Under the pieces are notes generated by a model. It was not told the DNA's origin. It saw only the letters and a list, made by a program, of their open reading frames with translations, and searched no databases. DNA of 5,643 nt from NZWG01 sp964478995 (GTDB lineage Bacteria; Fidelibacterota; Marinisomatia; Marinisomatales; UBA1611), in assembly GCA_964478995.1 (NCBI GenBank), contig CAYZJY010000102.1, positions 1 through 5,643 on the forward strand. Reading direction: 5' to 3'. This document shows, piece by piece, positions 1 to 3,941 of this stretch (position 1 is the stretch's first letter; each line of letters starts with the position of its first letter). Made by a program: the position numbers and the translations under genes.

Positions 1-29
1 TTAATTTTTTTATTCCAGAGATATTATCT

Positions 30-37
30 TAACTTTT
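30..37 (+). promoter_or_regulatory. Putative -7 box TAACTTTT for the small membrane peptide
   Basis: TAACTTTT resembles the Bacteroidetes sigma-A -7 element TAnnTTTG and ends three bases before ATG 41. With the usual distance from -7 box to start point, transcription would begin at or next to the A of the ATG. No convincing -33 TTTG is visible upstream, and only 29 bases are available there. The same core (CTTAACTTTT) recurs before the gene at 221. Confidence 0.4.
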
Positions 38-40
38 GAT

Positions 41-148
41 ATGGAAGCATTGGAAAAACTAATCGAGAATAACCCTGGGCTGTTCAGGGTCATCGGCATC
101 GGACTAGGTCTATTCATAGGCTACCTTTTTTTTCTATTATTTATGTGA
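41..148 (+). CDS. Small single-span membrane peptide, 35 aa, unknown function
   Basis: I do not recognise this gene. The reading frame runs from ATG 41 to TGA 146-148. The peptide begins with a short charged amphipathic stretch (MEALEKLIENN), then Pro-Gly, one Arg, and a continuous hydrophobic segment (about residues 17-35) containing GIGLG and ending FFLLFM. That is enough for one transmembrane helix reaching the C-terminus. No Shine-Dalgarno-like sequence precedes the ATG. Instead TAACTTTT lies exactly 11 nt upstream, the same spacing seen before the selenoprotein gene at 221, so both may be leaderless. An AT-rich hairpin follows at 166-186. The regular frame, membrane-helix composition and shared upstream signal support a real gene, but 35 codons is short enough to arise by chance. 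Confidence 0.45.
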   Translation: MEALEKLIENNPGLFRVIGIGLGLFIGYLFFLLFM

Positions 149-165
149 TCATCAAGCCAAGCAAG

Positions 166-186
166 AAATGAATGATCAATTCATTT
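166..186 (+). repeat. AT-rich inverted repeat, possible weak terminator
   Basis: AAATGAAT (166-173) and ATTCATTT (179-186) form a perfect 8-bp stem with a GATCA loop. Only one more T follows before a G, and the stem is AT-rich, so it is a weak candidate for an intrinsic terminator of the small gene at 41-148. Its right arm overlaps the TTTG (185-188) proposed as the -33 box of the next gene, so it could also affect promoter access. Confidence 0.35.
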
Positions 187-217
187 TGTATTACAAAATA
201 TTATTGTCTTAACTTTT
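185..217 (+). promoter_or_regulatory. Putative Bacteroidetes-type promoter of the selenoprotein gene
   Basis: TTTG at 185-188 and TAACTTTT at 210-217 are separated by 21 nt, compatible with the -33 TTTG / -7 TAnnTTTG architecture known from Bacteroidetes. The ATG at 221 lies 11 nt after the first T of the -7 box and no ribosome binding site fits between them. This suggests a leaderless or near-leaderless mRNA. Confidence 0.45.
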
Positions 218-220
218 TTC

Positions 221-1405
221 ATGAAAAAATTAGCAACATTATTCATGATATCAATCCTCTTTGGCCAATATGACTATTCACTTGAGGATATAAACCCCTC
301 CTCTGATTATTATGGTACCAATGTTGGTACTTCCTTTTTCGAGGGTAAGGTCACACTCCACTACTTTGGACATTATACTTGAGGCACATGCACTGCTCGG
401 TTCGAGCAATTAAATGAATTATATGATAGTCTAAAACTTCAAGGTCTTGCCGTAGAACTCATTGGAATTGGTAAGGATACTCATTTGTCCTATTCTGATA
501 ATTGGACCGACGATAATGATTCACCGGTTTGTGCGGACGAGTCACCATTTTCAATTTGGTCGAACTGGGGGGCATCGCAGAGAGACCTTTTTGTGATCGA
601 TCTTGAGGGCAATGTTGCCTTGCATCAAAATGTAACGTCTGGATTGCCAGATGACCTCGAGAATTTGATCCTTAGTCTGTTGGAACCTGAAATTGATCCA
701 TGTGAACTAGGAATAGTCCATGTAAGTGAAGTACAATCATCAGGTGACCCAGAAGATTACTTGGAGATCCATAATTCGGGGGATGCTGATTGTTCGCTAG
801 AGGGTTTTCAATTGGATGACTCTGAGGAACTAGAGGACCTTACCTTTGGTAATGTCATAATACCAGCAGGTGGATACTGGATCGGCTACGAGGGACAAGA
901 TAGTAGTTTTTCATCCGATCTAAATTCTGATGGGGGCGTAATTGTCCTTGCTGATCCTCAAGATGAAATGTTGTCAGTGGTCCTGGAACCATCTCAAGAA
1001 CTAGATGAGATAAAGTTATCACAAAGTTTTGATCTTGATGGAGTTGGTTGTCATACCTATCCATCTCCGGGATCTGAGAATGGGGATTGTGTTACTCTTG
1101 ATATTGATCAAAGATCATTATTGCCAAATAGTATTATTCTTTACCAGAACTACCCCAATCCATTCAATCCTATTACAACCATAAAATATGATATTCCCAT
1201 TAATACAATGGTGACCATGACGATTTTTGACTTGAGAGGAAATGTGGTTAGGAATCTGGTCAATGCTTACCAAAAAGCGGGAAGCAAACTTGTCAAATGG
1301 AGTGGAAAGAACAATGATGGGATGCAGGTTTCAGCAGGCATGTATCTATGTAGGATGCAGATGGATGGCCTTGTTAAAACCAAGAAGATGTTACTATTGA
1401 AGTAG
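221..1405 (+). CDS. Exported thioredoxin-fold selenoprotein (SelP-N-like, UxxC) with lamin-tail and T9SS sorting domains
   Basis: The frame opens at ATG 221 and is continuous to TAG 1403-1405 (394 aa) except for one in-frame TGA at 380-382, read here as selenocysteine 54. Residues 1-16 (MKKLATLFMISILFGQ) form a signal peptide. Residues about 17-157 look like a thioredoxin fold: strand VTLHYF (44-49), then GHYT-Sec54-GT-Cys57 in the CxxC position, a helix (EQLNELYDSL), strand VELIGIG and a strand-turn-strand RDLFVIDLEGNV (121-132). By eye this order matches the N-terminal domain of selenoprotein P as well as redoxins, so a thiol/peroxide or metal-related redox role outside the cytoplasm is inferred; the substrate is unknown. 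Residues about 163-288 resemble a lamin-tail domain (DYLEIHNSG, PAGGYW, PSPGSENG). Residues about 305-394 are a FlgD-like/T9SS type A sorting domain (QNYPNPFNP at 309-317). A TGA-blind gene call starts at TTG 485 and loses the signal peptide and active site. A nonsense mutation of a CxxC cysteine is the main alternative. Confidence 0.82.
380..408 (+). promoter_or_regulatory. UGA(Sec) codon and candidate bacterial SECIS hairpin
   Basis: The UGA at 380-382 is followed by TGCTCG (394-399), GTT (400-402) and CGAGCA (403-408), a perfect 6-bp stem with a GUU loop. If the last G-C pair opens, it is a 5-bp stem with a GGUUC loop. Seventeen bases separate the UGA from the loop, and the loop begins with G. 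Bacterial SECIS elements, as I recall the bSECIS consensus, have a 4-16 bp upper stem, a 3-14 nt loop with G in the first two positions, and 16-37 nt from UGA to loop; this hairpin meets all three. It lies within codons Thr-Ala-Arg-Phe-Glu-Gln of the helix following the active site. The lower stem is poorly paired. SelB would be the reader; no sel gene is in the window. Confidence 0.6.
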
Positions 1406-1429
1406 GGTTAAATATTTCAAATCTTAGAC

Positions 1430-1450
1430 CCCACATTCGTGGGTTTTTTT
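1430..1450 (+). terminator. Rho-independent terminator after the selenoprotein gene
   Basis: CCCAC (1430-1434), loop ATTC, GTGGG (1439-1443) and seven Ts (1444-1450) form a classical intrinsic terminator 25 bases after the stop codon of the selenoprotein gene. It should separate that transcript from the acyltransferase gene. The end of the T-tract plus G1451 doubles as the TTTG box of the next promoter candidate. Confidence 0.85.
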
Positions 1451-1475
1451 GTTTATCTCATATTGGATATATTTG
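1448..1475 (+). promoter_or_regulatory. Putative promoter of the acyltransferase gene
   Basis: TTTG at 1448-1451 and TATATTTG at 1468-1475 (exact TAnnTTTG) are 16 nt apart, the same spacing as in the candidate at 2989-3016. Transcription would start near 1479, about 50 nt before the acyltransferase ATG. An ATG lies at 1479, again 11 nt after the first T of the box. Confidence 0.5.
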
Positions 1476-1478
1476 GAC

Positions 1479-1529
1479 ATGGATAAAGAAACTATTATTC
1501 AAATAGAAAGATCAGGTAAACTGATATAA
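1479..1529 (+). other. 16-codon upstream ORF abutting the acyltransferase start
   Basis: ATG 1479 opens a 16-residue frame (MDKETIIQIERSGKLI) that stops at TAA 1527-1529, immediately before ATG 1530 in the same frame. It may be a translated leader that delivers ribosomes to the acyltransferase start by termination-reinitiation, since no strong Shine-Dalgarno sequence precedes 1530 (only AGATCAGG about 15 nt upstream). It may equally be plain 5' untranslated sequence; the stretch is short and has no known homologue. Confidence 0.3.
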
Positions 1530-2879
1530 ATGCTCTATTCGATTATCCATAAAATTTCTGGATTAGCGCTTAAGTTATTTTTTAATCAAGTCTCTATCCA
1601 AAACAGGGATAAAGTCCCGAAAGATGGTCCAGTCATCTTTGTAGCCAATCATCCAAACTTCTTCATGGATCCACTTATTGTAGGATCATGTTGTCCAAGG
1701 ACATTACATTTTTTTGCAAAAAGTACTTTGTTCAATTCAAGGCTAAGGGAGATCGCCTTAAGTAAACTCAATCTCATACCTATTTATAGGAAAATCGATG
1801 ATGAAGCAAACATGGGTAAGAACATGGATAGTTTTGTCAAAGGATATGAGATACTTGAAAAAGATGGCTCATTTTTGATATTTCCAGAAGGTATTTCAAT
1901 GGGGAAGCGCGTCTTGGAAAAAATAAAGACCGGCGCAGCAAGAATCGGTCTAGAAGCAGAATTAAGGAATGATTTCAATCTAAACACTTCCATCATCCCG
2001 ATTGGCATAAGTTATTCAGACCTAGTTCGATTTCGTAGTGACATCATGGTTCGCTTTGGCGACCCGATGTACCTTAAGGAGTTTGAGAACGAATATGGGA
2101 ATAATAAGATGGAAACTGTAAAGAAGGTGACAGGGGCCATAGAAGATTCATTGAATCAACTTACAAATTATATCCAGGTGGATGAGGTTGAGGATATCGT
2201 TGAAGGGCTAGAGCTAATCTATAAACTGGAATTGATGACCGAGTTGGGAATGGAACTTGATAATAAGAATGATGACTTCATCACATCAAAGATATTGACT
2301 GATGCTGTTCAATGGTATAACGATAATGATCCCGATCTGGTTGATCAATTTAGGGGTAGGTTAAAAAACTACATGAATCTATTGAGACAACTTGATATTA
2401 GAGATGAATTCCTTGACCCTGCCAGACAGGAAAAACGCAATTGGGGAAAGACAAGAACGATCATTTTTCTAATTCTGGGTGCACCGTTGTTTTTTTGGGG
2501 ATTCATTACAAATTATCTACCCTATAAGATTCCAAGATTATTGATCGAAATAAGAAAAAATGACATGTCCGAGGCGGCAAGTTGGAAATTGGTATATGGG
2601 TTTATTTTCTTTGTCGCTTATTATGCAGTTGGCATTGCATCGATCTGGAAATTGACAGGAGACACAACCTTATTGATCTTATTTTGTCTAAGTCTTATCC
2701 CTTCTGGTAATTTTGCACTCTACTATGGTAAAAGCCTAGCGAAATACAGACAACATCTTAATTTTTTATCTATTTTTTATAATAAGCGAACGATCATTTT
2801 TGAGACCATAAAACAAAGGATGGAGCTTCTACAATTCATTGAAGATTCAAAAAAAAGGTATTTAGAAGTCATGAAATAA
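1530..2879 (+). CDS. PlsC-family glycerolipid acyltransferase (GPAT/lysophospholipid acyltransferase-like) with C-terminal membrane domain
   Basis: This 449-residue protein carries the PlsC acyltransferase motifs in order. Motif I is NHPNFFMDPL, with catalytic His41 and Asp47. Motif II is IPIYRKID (83-90, Arg87). Motif III is FPEG (118-121). Motif IV is IIPIGI (155-160). The enzyme should transfer an acyl chain from acyl-ACP or acyl-CoA to glycerol-3-phosphate or a lysophospholipid at the inner membrane. The His-Asp spacing is five residues (HX5D) rather than the usual four, as I recall for the Gpt2/Sct1-like branch and many Bacteroidetes-type homologues, so glycerol-3-phosphate may be the acceptor. 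After the roughly 200-residue catalytic domain come a charged helical linker (about 200-305) and three hydrophobic segments (about 309-327, 354-373, 379-398). The start at ATG 1530 is the first in frame after TAA 1527-1529 and gives the normal distance to motif I. Substrate is inferred; the family is clear. Confidence 0.88.
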   Translation: MLYSIIHKISGLALKLFFNQVSIQNRDKVPKDGPVIFVANHPNFFMDPLIVGSCCPRTLHFFAKSTLFNSRLREIALSKLNLIPIYRKIDDEANMGKNMDSFVKGYEILEKDGSFLIFPEGISMGKRVLEKIKTGAARIGLEAELRNDFNLNTSIIPIGISYSDLVRFRSDIMVRFGDPMYLKEFENEYGNNKMETVKKVTGAIEDSLNQLTNYIQVDEVEDIVEGLELIYKLELMTELGMELDNKNDDFITSKILTDAVQWYNDNDPDLVDQFRGRLKNYMNLLRQLDIRDEFLDPARQEKRNWGKTRTIIFLILGAPLFFWGFITNYLPYKIPRLLIEIRKNDMSEAASWKLVYGFIFFVAYYAVGIASIWKLTGDTTLLILFCLSLIPSGNFALYYGKSLAKYRQHLNFLSIFYNKRTIIFETIKQRMELLQFIEDSKKRYLEVMK

Positions 2880-2988
2880 CCAATGTTTTGCTGTAATTAT
2901 CACTTTTCTTTTTTAAACGATTCTTTAGATATCTCAGAGTAATGAATTGCATTGTTTGTCCTAATGCCACATGGATGTTGCTAGTTTT

Positions 2989-3016
2989 TTTGTTTTTAGG
3001 TCATTCGCTAGATTTG
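2989..3016 (+). promoter_or_regulatory. Putative promoter of the repeat-protein gene
   Basis: A T-run ending in TTTG (2989-2992) and TAGATTTG (3009-3016, exact TAnnTTTG) are separated by 16 nt, as in the candidate before the acyltransferase gene. An ATG (3020-3022) again lies 11 nt after the first T of the box, but it opens only a two-codon frame (ATG ATT TAA). Predicted transcription from about 3020 leaves a leader of roughly 26 nt holding the ribosome binding site. This argues that the upstream in-frame ATG at 2971 is not the real start. The rest of the 166-base gap 2880-3045 shows no terminator or gene that I can support. Confidence 0.5.
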
Positions 3017-3036
3017 CAGATGATTTAATCCATAAT

Positions 3037-3040
3037 GGAG
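3037..3040 (+). promoter_or_regulatory. Ribosome binding site GGAG deciding the repeat-protein start
   Basis: GGAG sits 5 nt before ATG 3046. The upstream in-frame ATG at 2971 has no such site and would place a charged, non-signal-like stretch before the hydrophobic N-terminal segment, so 3046 is preferred. Confidence 0.65.
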
Positions 3041-3045
3041 ACCAT

Positions 3046-3831
3046 ATGAGACAATATTTCACAGGATTCTTTACAGCGGCGTGTCTTACTTCCAGCATTT
3101 TTATTTTCATGGGAAGCAAGAATAAAAACCTTGGGGACATTACAGTTAGTAGCATATCTATCTATCCAGGAAAGTATGGAGGTGGATATATCAAGACATA
3201 CAATGGAGATGGAAAACAAACCTCTTACATGGGCACTGGTGAGGATGGTGTTGGTCTTTTTGGTGTTCATAATGCAATGGGATCCCAAGTGGCATATTTT
3301 GGTGCTGGTGAGTTTGGATCGGGTTTTATCAAGACATACAATCAATATGGAAAACGAACATCTTACCTAGGTAGTGGAGGCCAAGGAGGAGGTATCCTAC
3401 AAACATATAATCCAGATGGAAAGCAGACCACCTATGTAGGGACTGCAGAGGATGGGGTTGGTGTCATAGGGGTACATAATGCAGATGGCAAACAAATAAC
3501 TTACTTGGGAACCGGTCAGCAGGGTGGAGGTTTTTTTAGGACCAGTAATAGAAATGGTATAATGACATCTTATCTGGGAGAGGGAAAGGATGGAAGAGGC
3601 GGTCATTTACAGACCCATAACATGAAGGGAGAAATGACATCTTACCTCGGTACATCAAGACATGAGGCAGGATCATTGGAGATCAACAATGAGTATGGTA
3701 TCAAGGTAGGCTCGATGGGAGCATCATACGATGCAGGAAAGTATAGAGGAGATGGAGTTATCATGCTCTATGACAATCGGGGAGAATTTGGTTGGATGAG
3801 AGATGGTAAGAACTCTCAGGATAAAGACTAG
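3046..3831 (+). CDS. Exported or membrane-anchored protein of nine 23-residue Gly/Asn-rich repeats
   Basis: I do not recognise a named family. With the start at ATG 3046 the protein has 261 residues. Residues 1-23 (MRQYFTGFF, then TAACLTSSIFIFMG) form one hydrophobic segment, either a signal peptide or an N-terminal anchor; TAAC around Cys13 is a poor lipobox. From about residue 44 to 252 there are about nine tandem units of 23 residues with the pattern GGG-hh-x-T-x-N-x-x-G-K-x-T-S-Y-h-G-T-G (h, hydrophobic). Units 2 and 5 have GVHNA where units 1, 3 and 4 have KTYN or QTYN, and units 1-3 match units 4-6 as a 69-residue block. Regular Gly turns, Asn and alternating hydrophobics suggest a beta-solenoid or beta-hairpin repeat, as in surface or adhesion proteins; this is inference. 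The last two units are divergent and end in a charged tail. It could also be a structural envelope or appendage protein. Confidence 0.75.
   Translation: MRQYFTGFFTAACLTSSIFIFMGSKNKNLGDITVSSISIYPGKYGGGYIKTYNGDGKQTSYMGTGEDGVGLFGVHNAMGSQVAYFGAGEFGSGFIKTYNQYGKRTSYLGSGGQGGGILQTYNPDGKQTTYVGTAEDGVGVIGVHNADGKQITYLGTGQQGGGFFRTSNRNGIMTSYLGEGKDGRGGHLQTHNMKGEMTSYLGTSRHEAGSLEINNEYGIKVGSMGASYDAGKYRGDGVIMLYDNRGEFGWMRDGKNSQDKD
3184..3597 (+). repeat. 69-codon block duplicated in tandem within the repeat protein
   Basis: Two consecutive 207-nt blocks correspond at the nucleotide level. GAGGATGGTGTTGGT at 3241 recurs with one change as GAGGATGGGGTTGGT at 3448, exactly 207 nt (69 codons, three 23-residue units) later. 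ATCAAGACATACAAT (15 nt) occurs identically at 3190 and 3328, 138 nt (two units) apart. The register is codon-exact, indicating expansion by in-frame duplication under selection for the unit length. Confidence 0.7.
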
Positions 3832-3927
3832 AAATAGTGGAGTATTAATGCACATCAGAATTATTAAAATTGTATTAGATTTATGCATTGAGGCTGCCAC
3901 AAACAATAAAATTAAGAAAACTTAACT

Positions 3928-3933
3928 AAGAGG
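3928..3933 (+). promoter_or_regulatory. Ribosome binding site AAGAGG of the subtilisin-family gene
   Basis: AAGAGG ends 8 nt before ATG 3942, a good Shine-Dalgarno match and spacing, and it supports this start. In the 110-base gap before it, TAGATTTA (3876-3883) is a weaker -7-like box without a -33 partner, so read-through from the repeat-protein gene is possible. Confidence 0.65.
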
Positions 3934-3941
3934 TTCTGATC

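Noticed and set aside
380..382. TGA read as Trp or Gly under an alternative genetic code
   Set aside because: Trp is TGG and Gly is GGN throughout the other genes, none of which contains an in-frame TGA, and the small gene at 41-148 appears to end in TGA.
485..1405. CDS starting at TTG 485
   Set aside because: It begins inside the thioredoxin fold, has no ribosome binding site and lacks an export signal despite a T9SS-type C-terminus. The same frame extends upstream through TGA 380-382 to ATG 221 with a signal peptide.
221..1405. Pseudogene with a nonsense mutation at 380
   Set aside because: A Cys-to-TGA change or sequencing error cannot be excluded, but the rest of the gene is intact, the stop falls on the redox-active position where Sec is expected, and a SECIS-like hairpin follows. 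Decay would not predict these together.
2942..3028. 28-codon ORF (ATG 2942 to TAA 3026-3028) with a CxxC and a hydrophobic stretch
   Set aside because: No convincing translation signal, T-rich low-complexity origin of the hydrophobic part, and it overlaps the proposed promoter of the repeat-protein gene.
2971..3045. 25-codon N-terminal extension of the repeat protein from ATG 2971
   Set aside because: No ribosome binding site, composition unlike a signal peptide, and it overlaps the proposed promoter; GGAG before ATG 3046 is a better start.
3184..3750. CRISPR-like or intergenic tandem array
   Set aside because: The periodicity is 69 nt in codon register within one open frame with diverged units and no unique spacers; it is a protein repeat.
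3847..3889. Inverted repeat AATGCA/TGCATT between the repeat-protein and protease genes
   Set aside because: Only 6 bp with a 31-nt loop and no T-tract; too weak to call a terminator or operator.
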